Positions 33,032 through 40,794 of a DNA stretch of 40,794 nt are shown in pieces (within the stretch, counting starts at the first letter, position 1; each line of letters starts with the position of its first letter). The notes under the pieces were generated by a model. The model searched no databases. It saw only the letters and a list, made by a program, of their open reading frames with translations, and had not been told where the DNA came from. This stretch comes from Anaerolineales bacterium (GTDB lineage Bacteria > Chloroflexota > Anaerolineae > Anaerolineales > DRKV01): positions 1 through 40,794 of the forward strand of contig JAGUYX010000282.1 in the NCBI GenBank assembly GCA_020061145.1, in the 5' to 3' direction. Position numbers and translations under genes: made by a program.

Positions 33032-34135
33032 ATGGAGAAGAGATACTTCGCAATCGTGAGCGTATTGTTTGTACTAGGTTTGTTGCTCACTGCCTGTGCC
33101 GGTGCAGCCCCTCAACAGCCTGCTGAAACCCCGGTGGAAACCACAGAAACCGAAGAGCCACCGCCCGCGCCAGCGGGATTTGGCCAGACCCTCCAAACCG
33201 TCACCAATCGTGGACGGCTGATTTGCGGGGTTAACTCTCAGGTGCCTGGTTTTGGCTTTGTGGACGCCGATGGTAACTATTCCGGCTTCGACGTCGACTA
33301 TTGTAAAGCCATTGCGGCAGCCATTTTCGGCGACCCGACCGCGGTTGAATACCGTCCGGTTACTGCGACGGAACGGTTTACAGCCTTGCAATCTGGTGAA
33401 ATTGACGTATTGATCCGGAATACCACCTGGACCTTTACCCGCGACACCGAATTGACCGGTAACTTCGTCGCCACGACTTTCTATGATGGTCAGGGTATGA
33501 TGGCTCCGGAAGATTCGGGTATTACCACCCTGGAAGATCTGGAAGGCGGCACAATTTGCGTTCAGACCGGTACAACGACTGAACTCAACCTGGCGGATGT
33601 GTTTGCTGCGCGGGGAATCTCCTATACCCCCGCAGTCTATGAAGATGCAGATGGCACCTTTGGGGCATATGCTGAAGGTCGTTGCGATGCCGTCACGACG
33701 GATAAATCAGGCCTGGTGGCTCGCCGCTCTGCCCTCCCTGATCCTGAAAATCACGTGATCATGGATGTTACCATGTCCAAAGAGCCATTGGGACCGATGG
33801 TGCGCCATGGGGATGACCAATGGTTTGATATCGTGCAATGGACCGTGTTTGCTACCTTCGCCGCAGAAGAATATGGGGTGACTTCGGCCAATGTGGATGA
33901 TGTGCGCGCCAGTACGGATAATCCCGAAATTCGCAGGCTACTAGGCGTCGAAGATGAGTTGGGCACCAAGGTCGGTTTGTCCAACGAATGGGCTTATAAC
34001 ATCATCAAGATGGTAGGCAATTACGCTGAAATCTACGACCGCAATCTTGGCCCAGATACGCCCACTTACATTCCACGCGGTTTGAACAGCCAATATACCG
34101 ATGGTGGAGTGCTCTACGCGCCTCCGTTCCGATAA
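33032..34135 (+). CDS. aapJ: General L-amino-acid ABC transporter, substrate-binding lipoprotein
   Basis: 367 residues; GGAGGAAGAAGG precedes ATG 33032. A lipoprotein signal with LLTAC (Cys 22) and a Pro/Glu/Thr linker precede a family 3 solute-binding domain. Landmarks: RGRLICGVNSQVPGFGFVDA, YSGFDVDYCKAIAAAIFGDP, YRPVTATERFTALQSGEIDV, RNTTWTFTRDTELTGNFV and GTICVQTGTTTELNLADVFA. The last three are characteristic of the AapJ/BztA group, which binds a broad range of L-amino acids (glutamate, glutamine, aspartate and others). It is the first gene of the aapJQMP operon and would sit on the outer face of the membrane. Confidence 0.92.
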   Translation: MEKRYFAIVSVLFVLGLLLTACAGAAPQQPAETPVETTETEEPPPAPAGFGQTLQTVTNRGRLICGVNSQVPGFGFVDADGNYSGFDVDYCKAIAAAIFGDPTAVEYRPVTATERFTALQSGEIDVLIRNTTWTFTRDTELTGNFVATTFYDGQGMMAPEDSGITTLEDLEGGTICVQTGTTTELNLADVFAARGISYTPAVYEDADGTFGAYAEGRCDAVTTDKSGLVARRSALPDPENHVIMDVTMSKEPLGPMVRHGDDQWFDIVQWTVFATFAAEEYGVTSANVDDVRASTDNPEIRRLLGVEDELGTKVGLSNEWAYNIIKMVGNYAEIYDRNLGPDTPTYIPRGLNSQYTDGGVLYAPPFR

Positions 34136-34216
34136 GCTGTTGGTTATGATATGACTTAGCGGTTCTCACCGGCAATTTGCCAGCGAGATCGCAGACGAAA
34201 GGTCAGGATAAACTTT

Positions 34217-34251
34217 GCCTGGTCTGTGTAGAAATAATGCACAGACCAGGC
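34217..34251 (+). repeat. Stable hairpin between aapJ and aapQ
   Basis: A perfect 12-bp stem, GCCTGGTCTGTG (34217-34228) with CACAGACCAGGC (34240-34251), and an 11-nt loop. The tail TTAACC is not a strong U-run. Such hairpins after binding-protein genes commonly protect the upstream mRNA or partly stop transcription, so that more binding protein than permease is made. Confidence 0.7.
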
Positions 34252-34380
34252 TTAACCACCTCCCGCGGGAAACTCCGCCATTTTCTGTGGGATGAACCTC
34301 CATTATGCAATCCGCGAAACTAAATCGAATGTGTTTGGCATTGTGAAAATCGAATCATTGAACTGGACAGGAAAAACCAC

Positions 34381-35562
34381 ATGCAAGATTCCGTAGCCGG
34401 CAACCGGTTGGTGGCCTTTTTTCGGGATGAGCGTGTTTTACGAGTTTTGGCGCAAATCCTTGCGGGTTTGCTCTTGCTCGGTTTGTTTTATTTTTTGGGC
34501 GCCAACATGGTTTCCAACCTGCAACGTCAGGGAACACGCCTGAGTTTTCGTTTTTTTACCCAAAATTCCGGTTTTGATATTGCGGAATCTTTAATCGAAT
34601 ACAGCCGTACAAGTACGTATGTGCGGGCTTTTACCGTAGGCTTTTTGAATACTGTCCTCGTCAGCAGTCTGGGTATTGTATTCTCGACCATCCTGGGTGT
34701 GATTGTTGGTGTGGCGCGTATTTCGAGCAATTTCCTGGCGAACCGTATTGCCAGGATATATATCGAAATTTTACGTAACATCCCCTTGCTGGTATTGCTG
34801 GTCTTCTGGTACCGGGCGGTTTTCCTTAAGTTGCCGCGTGTAAACAATGCCATTATCCTGCCGGGACCGGTTTATCTAACCAATCGCGGCCTGGGTGTGC
34901 CCTGGGGTATCCCCACGGTTACCTATGACATTTTCCTGATTTTTCTCGGGGCTGGTTTACTGGCAGGTATTTTGATTGCAATTTCCGCCATACGGCGAGG
35001 CCGCCAAACCGGACGGATGCCCATCTGGTTGCCCTGGAGTCTCCTGGCTATCCTGTTATTCGGAGTGGTGGGCTGGTTTGTTTTGCCGCAACCACCCCTG
35101 ACCCTCGACTCCCCCTTCGTGGGAGGGCTTAATATGTCCGGCGGAAAAATCCTTTCCCCGGAATTTATGGCTCTGCTCTCCGGCCTGGTCATTTACACCT
35201 CCGCTTTTATTGCCGAGGTTGTGCGCGCCGGAATTCAAGCAATTTCACGCGGGCAGGTTGAAGCGGCGAGCGCCCTTGGTTTTTCGCCTTTTCAGACCTT
35301 GCGATTGGTCATCTTCCCACAGGCTTTACGGGTAATCATCCCGCCTCTCACCAGCCAATATTTAAATCTGACCAAAAACTCCTCCCTGGCGGTTGCCATT
35401 GCCTACCCGGATTTATTTTATGTCTCCAGTACGATCATCAACCAGAGCGGTAGAGCTGTGGAAATGATCTCACTGGTGATGCTGACGTATTTAATTACCA
35501 GTCTGATCACTGCGTTATTCATGAACTGGTATAACAATCGCATTCGGTTGGTGGAGCGGTAA
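34381..35562 (+). CDS. aapQ: General L-amino-acid ABC transporter, permease (AapQ type)
   Basis: 393 residues. A polytopic inner-membrane permease of the His/Glu type. The N-terminal helix is followed by the permease core with GFLNTVLVSSLGIVFSTILG, YIEILRNIPLLVLLVFWYRA and the EAA-like cytoplasmic loop EAASALGFSPFQTLRLVIFP that contacts the ATPase. The long region between the two (residues ~160-255, containing extra helices) is typical of AapQ/BztB, which are longer than HisQ. The Shine-Dalgarno before ATG 34381 is weak. aapM begins 2 nt after the stop. Confidence 0.92.
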   Translation: MQDSVAGNRLVAFFRDERVLRVLAQILAGLLLLGLFYFLGANMVSNLQRQGTRLSFRFFTQNSGFDIAESLIEYSRTSTYVRAFTVGFLNTVLVSSLGIVFSTILGVIVGVARISSNFLANRIARIYIEILRNIPLLVLLVFWYRAVFLKLPRVNNAIILPGPVYLTNRGLGVPWGIPTVTYDIFLIFLGAGLLAGILIAISAIRRGRQTGRMPIWLPWSLLAILLFGVVGWFVLPQPPLTLDSPFVGGLNMSGGKILSPEFMALLSGLVIYTSAFIAEVVRAGIQAISRGQVEAASALGFSPFQTLRLVIFPQALRVIIPPLTSQYLNLTKNSSLAVAIAYPDLFYVSSTIINQSGRAVEMISLVMLTYLITSLITALFMNWYNNRIRLVER

Positions 35563-35564
35563 GC

Positions 35565-36776
35565 ATGAACATATCCCGTACGCAAACCACCAATGTGCTC
35601 CCTCCCCCGATTGAACGTTTTACTCTGCTCGGCTGGTTGAAGAAAAACCTGTTCGGTTCCTGGGTTGACACCCTGGTTACCCTGTTCAGCATTGGATTTG
35701 TTTATTTTGTTACTGCCACATTCTTGCGTTGGGCATTTCAGACCGCCCAATGGGAAGTGATCGCGGTCAATCTGCGCCTGTTTATCATCGGGCAATACCC
35801 ATTAGCCGAAGCCTGGCGCATCTGGCTTGGAGTTCATCTCATCGCCGCCTTGATCGGGCTCACCTGGGCGTTATATGTCCGGGAGATCAGCAATATTTTG
35901 GGTATCGGGTTGCTGGTCGTACCCTTGTTGCTGGCTTTGATCGATTTTTCGCTATTCAATCGCCTGAATCTTATTGGTCTTTCCCTGGTTGGCCTGGCAG
36001 GTTGGTTTATTGGGCGCAAGCGTACAGCCGCGATTCGGCGGATTTCAGTCTGGAGCTGGGTGCTGATCTTTCCGATATTCATCCTGCTGGTGCGCGGGCT
36101 GTTTCCACAGGGTGAAGTGCTGCCGGTCGTCACCTCCAACCTGTGGGGCGGCTTGCTGCTCACCTTTTTGCTCACCGTGGTGGGGATCGTGTTTTCTTTC
36201 CCCCTGGGTGTATTGCTCGCCTTAGGCAGGCGAAGTGAATTGCCCATTCTGCGCACCATCAGCATTATCTATATCGAGGTGGTGCGCGGTGTGCCCCTGA
36301 TCACCATCCTGTTTATGGCTCAATTTATGCTGCCGTTGTTTTTACCGGGCGGATTAACCCTGGATCGGGTGTTACGGGCCATGGTGGGCATCACCTTATT
36401 CAGCGCGGCATACCTGGCGGAAAATGTTCGCGGCGGATTGCAGGCGATTCCGCATGGGCAATACGAAGCGGCGCACGCTTTGGGGCTGAGCGGTTATCAG
36501 ACCATGGTATTGATCGTTCTGCCCCAAGCCTTGCGGGCAATCATCCCGATCCTGGTGGGCCAGTTTATCTCGCTGTTCAAAGATACCTCCCTGGTCGCCA
36601 TTGTGGGTTTATTCGATCTGTTGGGTATCTCTGATGCCATCCTGGCGCAACCCAATTTTATCGGTCGCCAGGCCGAAGTATATGCTTTTATTTCTCTGAT
36701 TTATTTTATCTTCAGCTATAACATGTCTTTCGTCAGCCAGCGCCTGGAAAAGAGCCTGGGTGTGGGCGAACGGTAA
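35565..36776 (+). CDS. aapM: General L-amino-acid ABC transporter, permease (AapM type)
   Basis: 403 residues. Second permease of the complex, with about eight to ten membrane helices. Conserved stretches: [60 protein letters not shown] and the EAA loop continuing [20 protein letters not shown]. As in AapM/BztC, there is a large N-terminal extension relative to HisM. It pairs with AapQ to form the channel and is followed by aapP after 10 nt. Confidence 0.92.
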   Translation: MNISRTQTTNVLPPPIERFTLLGWLKKNLFGSWVDTLVTLFSIGFVYFVTATFLRWAFQTAQWEVIAVNLRLFIIGQYPLAEAWRIWLGVHLIAALIGLTWALYVREISNILGIGLLVVPLLLALIDFSLFNRLNLIGLSLVGLAGWFIGRKRTAAIRRISVWSWVLIFPIFILLVRGLFPQGEVLPVVTSNLWGGLLLTFLLTVVGIVFSFPLGVLLALGRRSELPILRTISIIYIEVVRGVPLITILFMAQFMLPLFLPGGLTLDRVLRAMVGITLFSAAYLAENVRGGLQAIPHGQYEAAHALGLSGYQTMVLIVLPQALRAIIPILVGQFISLFKDTSLVAIVGLFDLLGISDAILAQPNFIGRQAEVYAFISLIYFIFSYNMSFVSQRLEKSLGVGER

Positions 36777-36786
36777 GGAGCCATAC

Positions 36787-37545
36787 ATGACCAATAACCA
36801 GAAAAATGGCGGTCCGATCATTATTTGCCGGGACATTCATAAATGGTATGGGCATTTTCACGCCCTGCGCGGCATAAATATGGAGGTTAACAAGGGCGAG
36901 GTGATTGTCATCTTTGGCCCATCGGGGTCGGGAAAATCTACATTTATCCGTACATTAAACCGGCTGGAAACGCATCAACGCGGTCAGATTATCGTGGATG
37001 GGATCGAATTAACCCACGATGTGCGCCATATCGAAGCCATTCGCAGTGAAACCGGTATGGTTTTTCAGCAATTCAATCTATTTCCCCACCTGACGGTGAT
37101 GCAAAATATCACCCTGGCGCCGATTTATGTACGTAAATGGCCCAAGAAAAAGGCAGAGGAGATTGCCCAACAACTTCTGGAGCGGGTGGGAATACCCGAA
37201 CAGGCAAATAAATACCCGGGGCAGTTATCCGGCGGTCAGCAGCAGCGTGTGGCGATTGCCCGGGCGCTGGCCATGCAACCCAAAATCATGCTCTTTGACG
37301 AACCCACCTCGGCGCTCGATCCAGAAATGATCAAAGAGGTGCTGGATGTGATGACCGAGCTGGCGCAAAGCGGGATGACCATGCTGGTGGTGACGCATGA
37401 GATGGGTTTTGCCCGCGCAGTCGCCAAGCGCATGTACTTTTTCGATCAGGGGCAGATTGTGGAAAGCGGCACACCGGACGATATTTTTTACCACCCCACG
37501 GAAGAGCGCACCAAGCTGTTTCTGTCTCAGATCCTTTCGCATTAG
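36787..37545 (+). CDS. aapP: General L-amino-acid ABC transporter, ATP-binding protein
   Basis: 252 residues from ATG 36787, preceded by AAGGAG; a longer frame overlaps aapM and is not used. Walker [21 protein letters not shown]-loop [22 protein letters not shown] signature [19 protein letters not shown], Walker [14 protein letters not shown] and H-loop [13 protein letters not shown] are all intact. It powers amino-acid import through AapQ-AapM in the cytoplasm. It is the last gene of the operon; no strong terminator is visible before the glmS promoter. Confidence 0.95.
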   Translation: MTNNQKNGGPIIICRDIHKWYGHFHALRGINMEVNKGEVIVIFGPSGSGKSTFIRTLNRLETHQRGQIIVDGIELTHDVRHIEAIRSETGMVFQQFNLFPHLTVMQNITLAPIYVRKWPKKKAEEIAQQLLERVGIPEQANKYPGQLSGGQQQRVAIARALAMQPKIMLFDEPTSALDPEMIKEVLDVMTELAQSGMTMLVVTHEMGFARAVAKRMYFFDQGQIVESGTPDDIFYHPTEERTKLFLSQILSH

Positions 37546-37559
37546 CCACTCGTATGTAG

Positions 37560-37590
37560 TTGGCGAGATAATCCCTGCATGCGGTATAAT
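37560..37590 (+). promoter_or_regulatory. Probable promoter of the glmS transcript
   Basis: A perfect TATAAT (37585-37590) with TTGGCG (37560-37565) at a rather long 19-bp spacing. It would start the transcript near 37597, about 50 nt before the ribozyme cleavage site. Confidence 0.5.
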
Positions 37591-37639
37591 GGCGTCATTC
37601 TGAATAAGCGGGAGGTGCTGGCGGTCGATCTGAATATCG

Positions 37640-37895
37640 GCAGGTAAAGCGCATGGCTTTGTATGGGGGCAGCAAAACAAAGTGACGAGGATGAGGGTTC
37701 CCCAATGCGAGTTGGGGTTAACCGGGTACGGTGCAGGTTCCCCGCCTGTGCCCCGGGAAAATCGAAAGATCAGCGGAAGCCCTCCGGGTGAGCCACCACC
37801 CGCAACCAGGCCAGGTTCCAGAACAATGTGTTCAATCCCGGGCAGCGAAACCCTTAATTTCGGCTCCGCGGGGTCAGAGACACTGCGAGTGGCAT
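37640..37895 (+). ncRNA. glmS ribozyme: Candidate glmS glucosamine-6-phosphate ribozyme
   Basis: Located in the 5' leader of glmS and matching the conserved core of the self-cleaving glmS ribozyme in the right order. AAGCGC with cleavage expected between A 37648 and G 37649; a stem GGCTTTG (37655-37661) against CAAAG (37678-37682); TGACGAGG (37683-37690); GAGGG (37693-37697) pairing with CCCTC (37780-37784); ATCGA (37761-37765); AGCGGAAGCCCTCCGGG (37772-37788). Known ribozymes read UCGGCGGAUGCC where this has TCAGCGGAAGCC. Glucosamine-6-phosphate acts as cofactor and cleavage lowers glmS expression. An unusual ~58-nt insert follows GAGGGTT. The 3' boundary (P4 region, CCAGG to about AGACACTGCG) is approximate. 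Confidence 0.8.
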
Positions 37896-38048
37896 CCAGA
37901 GTGTAACTTTCCTATTAATCACAAGCCTGTACCGGGCAGGCAGTCGATTTTTTGCCTGTGGTGAATACTCCTGGTCAGGATTCCATCTGCCTTCTATAGA
38001 TGATCCGCATTTGATCGGGCAGAAAAGAAATTCGGAGGAAACCGGACG

Positions 38049-39890
38049 ATGTGTGGAATCGTCGGATATATCGGCCCGCAGGATGCCATGCCCATCATCC
38101 TGGGAGGGCTAAAACGCCTCGAATACCGGGGTTATGATTCGGCCGGGTTGGCCATTTTGCAAAACGCGCATATTGAAGTCCGCCGGGATGCCGGTAAGCT
38201 GGAAAAGCTGGTCTCCCTCGTCCAGCAAGACCCTGTTTACGGTCATGTGGGGATCGGACATACCCGCTGGGCAACGCATGGCGAGCCGAATGCGCGTAAC
38301 GCCCACCCGCACATGGGTGCAACCGGTGAAGTGGTGGTCGTACACAACGGCATTGTGGAAAATTTCCTGGAACTGCGCGATGAGCTATCCGCCGAAGGGG
38401 TACAGTTCAAATCCGATACGGACACCGAGACGATCGTCCACCTGGTCGAACGTTATATGGATAGCGGTCTGGACCTGGTGAACGCTGCCAGGCAAACCTT
38501 CCACCTGTTGCGCGGTCACCAGTCCGTGGTGTTGATGTCCTCGCGTGAGCCGGATAAAATCGTCGCCGCCCGCCTGGGAAACGCGGGTGGGGTGGTAGTG
38601 GGTTTTGGAGACGGCGAGATGTACATTGCCTCTGACCTCCCGGCCATTTTGGAACATACCCGGCGTATGGTTTTTCTGGAAAATATGCAAATGGCAACGG
38701 TCAGCCGGGAAGGATTGATTCTGGAAACAATCGACGGCGAAGCACTGGACTATGAAATCCAGAATGTTCAGTGGGACCCTGTGGCGGCGGAAAAGGGGGA
38801 ATATCGCCACTTCATGCAGAAAGAAATCCACGAGCAGGTACGCTCGCTGACCGATACCATTGCCGGAAGGGCAGATTTCGATCAGGGACGGATTTATTTG
38901 CCCACCCTGAACCTGGACCCTGACACTGCCCGGAGGATTCGGAAAATCATTATTACCGCCTGCGGAACAGCCTTTCATGCCGGGCTGGTGGGCAAGATCC
39001 TGATCGAGCGGATCGCGCGTATCCCGGTAGAGGTAGATATCGCCTCGGAGTTTCGTTACCGCGACCCGCTGGTCGACGAAAGCACGGTGCTGATCGCCAT
39101 CAGCCAATCTGGCGAAACCGCGGATACCCTGGCTGCCATGGCGGAAGGACGTCAACGTGGCGCTACCCTGTGGTCGATTGTCAATGTGATTGGCTCACAG
39201 GCCATGCGTATCTCGGATGGCTTTATCTCGATGCAGGCTGGCCCTGAGATCGGGGTGGCCTCGACCAAGGCCTACACGGCGCCCTTGATCGATTTATATA
39301 TGCTGGCGGTTTATCTGGCCGACTTGCGGGGGACACTCTCCTCAGGTGAACGATTCAAACTGGTCCAGGATTTACGCCTGGTGCCGGATCTCGCCGGTCG
39401 TTGCCTGGAAGTCGAGCCGCAAATCGAAAAAATCGCCTCCCGGCTCGTAGAAATTTCCCACAGCCTGTATCTCGGGCGGGGAATCAATATGCCCACTGCT
39501 TATGAAGGCGCATTGAAGCTTAAGGAAATTTCCTATATTCATGCCGAGGGATACCCTGCCGGGGAGATGAAACATGGGCCGATTGCTCTGGTTGACCGCG
39601 ACATGCCGGTCGTGATCATCGCCCCCGAGGATATGTGGTATGAAAAAATGTTCAGCCAGATCGAGCAAACCCGGGCACGTGGCGGGCCGGTGGTGGCGGT
39701 CGCCACAGAGGGAGACGCCCTCATCCCGGGTGTGACCGACCAGATTCTGTGGATTCCGCCCACGCCGTGGATGTTAAGCCCGGTGACCACGGTGATCCCT
39801 CTGCAATTGCTGGCTTACCATATCGCGGCCCTGCGCGGTCTGGATGTCGACCAGCCGCGCAACCTGGCGAAAAGCGTAACTGTGGAATAG
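38049..39890 (+). CDS. glmS: Glutamine-fructose-6-phosphate aminotransferase (isomerizing)
   Basis: 613 residues, full length; GGAGG lies about eight bases upstream of ATG 38049. Makes glucosamine-6-phosphate from fructose-6-phosphate and glutamine, the entry step to peptidoglycan and other amino-sugar polymers. The Ntn-hydrolase glutaminase domain begins with the catalytic Cys after Met (MCGIVGYIGPQDAMP) and contains GIGHTRWATHGEPN and VVHNGIVENF. Two SIS isomerase domains follow (ACGTAFHAGLVGK, ISQSGETADTLAAM, IGVASTKAYTAPL, YLGRGINMPTAYEGALKLKE, EGYPAGEMKHGPIALV), with the C-terminal DVDQPRNLAKSVTVE. Control by the upstream ribozyme is predicted. Confidence 0.97.
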   Translation: MCGIVGYIGPQDAMPIILGGLKRLEYRGYDSAGLAILQNAHIEVRRDAGKLEKLVSLVQQDPVYGHVGIGHTRWATHGEPNARNAHPHMGATGEVVVVHNGIVENFLELRDELSAEGVQFKSDTDTETIVHLVERYMDSGLDLVNAARQTFHLLRGHQSVVLMSSREPDKIVAARLGNAGGVVVGFGDGEMYIASDLPAILEHTRRMVFLENMQMATVSREGLILETIDGEALDYEIQNVQWDPVAAEKGEYRHFMQKEIHEQVRSLTDTIAGRADFDQGRIYLPTLNLDPDTARRIRKIIITACGTAFHAGLVGKILIERIARIPVEVDIASEFRYRDPLVDESTVLIAISQSGETADTLAAMAEGRQRGATLWSIVNVIGSQAMRISDGFISMQAGPEIGVASTKAYTAPLIDLYMLAVYLADLRGTLSSGERFKLVQDLRLVPDLAGRCLEVEPQIEKIASRLVEISHSLYLGRGINMPTAYEGALKLKEISYIHAEGYPAGEMKHGPIALVDRDMPVVIIAPEDMWYEKMFSQIEQTRARGGPVVAVATEGDALIPGVTDQILWIPPTPWMLSPVTTVIPLQLLAYHIAALRGLDVDQPRNLAKSVTVE

Positions 39891-39927
39891 ATTGAGTCGC
39901 CAAACCTGGCAAAATGAAATTCTCCTG

Positions 39928-39984
39928 ACAGGTCTGGAAGTGCAGGTTTTTACGTACCAGTTATAATGGCAACTCCAGACCTGT
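39928..39984 (+). terminator. Long-loop inverted repeat after glmS, possible terminator
   Basis: ACAGGTCTGGA (39928-39938) and TCCAGACCTGT (39974-39984), a perfect 11-bp stem with a 35-nt loop, followed by TTTGTCC. It could end glmS transcription. The loop holds a TATAAT (39962-39967), so the same repeat may instead bracket the promoter of the next gene. Confidence 0.5.
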
Positions 39985-40015
39985 TTTGTCCTGTATATTC
40001 AGGAGGTAAGACCAG

Positions 40016-40794
40016 GTGTTTTCCCCCGCCGGGATATCGCGCCGGATCCGCAAGCTGCTGTTGCTCCTGACATTCTGTGCCGTCGGTTTATCGCCTGCTT
40101 TCTCCGTCTATGCCAGAGACGAAAACCCCTGGCTGAGTACGGATTACTCACTCGCCCAGGATGGGTTCTTCTCCACGCCCGTCGCGGTAGCTTTCATGCC
40201 GTTGGAAGACGAAGAATTTATCCTGCGCCGCCAGTACCCGCAGAAATACTCCGCCCCCATTCTTTTGCCAGACCTGCGTATCCTGCCGCCCAGCGACCTG
40301 CGCCTGGTGCTGGAAACCCGTCGCGGGCGAAAATTCCTCTACTTCAGCACGACTTTTTGGAATCGCGGGCCGGGACACCTGGAATTGCAAGGTATTCGCG
40401 ACCCTGAAGCAGAGACGATTGAAGTCCGCCAGTATGTTTATCGTGCGGATGGCAGCCAGGTGGAGCGAGAAGCCGGTCTGTTTGCTTTTCACCCGGAACA
40501 CGGGCACTGGCATTGGGATGGATTCGGTCGTTACCAGGTCTGGTCTGTGGACGCGCATAACCAGTTAGACGTGGTGGTCGCCGCCAATCAAAAAGTGGGA
40601 TTCTGCCTGCGCGATATTCACCGGCATCCGCAAAAACAATTATCCGACTCGCCCGAGCTGGATTTCCATGTCCCGGTACGCCCGCAATACGATACCTGTT
40701 ACTGGGAACGACAGGGATTATCCAGCGGCTGGACGGATTATTACCGTTCTAATCTGCCCGGTCAGTATGTGGAAATCTCTCACCTGGAGGATGG
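40016..40794 (+). CDS. Secreted lysyl-oxidase-like copper amine oxidase (3' end outside window)
   Basis: 259 codons are visible. GTG start at 40016 with AGGAGG (40001-40006) nine bases upstream. A Sec signal peptide (RRIRKLLLLLTFCAVGLSPA, then FSVYA, cleavage near residue 33) precedes a domain like the lysyl oxidase family (PF01186). The copper motif HPEHGHWHW has His at 159, 162, 164 and 166 (vertebrate LOX: HSCHQHYH). NQKVGFCLRD matches the LOX segment with the lysine of the lysine-tyrosylquinone cofactor (Lys 193 here), and RQGLSSGWTDYYRSNLPGQY matches the segment with the cofactor tyrosine (Tyr 243). Family chemistry is oxidative deamination of peptidyl lysine or amines with release of H2O2. 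The bacterial substrate is unknown. The frame is still open at the window edge. Confidence 0.85.
   Translation, partial: MFSPAGISRRIRKLLLLLTFCAVGLSPAFSVYARDENPWLSTDYSLAQDGFFSTPVAVAFMPLEDEEFILRRQYPQKYSAPILLPDLRILPPSDLRLVLETRRGRKFLYFSTTFWNRGPGHLELQGIRDPEAETIEVRQYVYRADGSQVEREAGLFAFHPEHGHWHWDGFGRYQVWSVDAHNQLDVVVAANQKVGFCLRDIHRHPQKQLSDSPELDFHVPVRPQYDTCYWERQGLSSGWTDYYRSNLPGQYVEISHLED

Noticed and set aside
37546-38048. Cobalamin or other riboswitch in the glmS leader
   Set aside because: The G-rich segments first suggest a cobalamin element, but no GCCACTG B12 box is present. The order of motifs and the downstream gene fit the glmS ribozyme.
38385-39155. Minus-strand open frame of 256 codons opposite glmS
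   Set aside because: Antisense shadow of a fully conserved glmS; its sequence shows no domain.
1-40794. CRISPR array, toxin-antitoxin pair or insertion sequence
   Set aside because: No regularly spaced repeats, Cas genes, paired small toxin/antitoxin frames or terminal-repeat-flanked transposase were seen on either strand.

Overview
The window looks like a chromosomal contig from a Chloroflexota bacterium, most likely class Anaerolineae. This placement is an inference from gene content and from how the proteins read, not from a database search. Supporting features are the family set (Agl23-like glycosyltransferase with NHL propeller, BchI-like AAA protein without a pigment cluster, SPFH protein with an HTH tail, aapJQMP, lipoproteins with Cys lipoboxes), moderate GC, and frequent GTG/TTG starts. 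Both tRNA genes lack an encoded CCA.

Layout. 1-5317 (minus): two tandem membrane glycosyltransferases overlapping as TAATG, then scpB-rluB. 5416-12831 (plus): two lipoproteins, a sugar-nucleotide and glycan-export pair (uxs, gtrA), a hotdog thioesterase, a BchI-like ATPase, a TPR protein, a UROD-superfamily protein and an RsmD-like methyltransferase, closed by a bidirectional hairpin terminator. 12891-14490 (minus): an SPFH-HTH protein and its helical partner, driven by a promoter carrying a perfect palindrome. 14713-16454 (plus): a long class II aldolase and a small membrane protein. 16510-19481 (minus): plsX-fabF-NERD-like, for fatty-acid and phospholipid synthesis. 19578-21081: tRNA-Leu(GAG) and a decayed patch holding two 5'-truncated gene remnants that face away from one junction. 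21090-22838 (minus): a GAF-GAF-GGDEF diguanylate cyclase. 23171-32505 (minus): an almost gapless shape and division cluster in transcription order mreB-mreC-mreD-mrdA-minC-minD-minE-rodA-gltX, then tRNA-Gln(CTG). 32750-37545 (plus): promoter, long structured leader and the polar amino-acid ABC transporter aapJ-aapQ-aapM-aapP. 37560-39890 (plus): promoter, a candidate glmS self-cleaving ribozyme and glmS. 40016-end (plus): a secreted lysyl-oxidase-like protein cut by the window edge.

How the parts fit. Most genes serve envelope construction: GlcN6P supply (glmS), phospholipid and fatty acids (plsX, fabF), wall elongation and division-site placement (mre, mrdA, rodA, min), and glycans (Agl23-like, uxs, gtrA). 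The most notable items are the glmS ribozyme candidate with an extra ~58-nt insertion, the bacterial lysyl oxidase that keeps the copper His motif and both cofactor-forming residues, the SPFH-HTH module with a palindromic operator, the doubled ribosome-binding/start site before uxs, and the RsmD-like enzyme whose catalytic DPPY-type motif reads APPQY. I saw no CRISPR array, prophage or intact insertion sequence.
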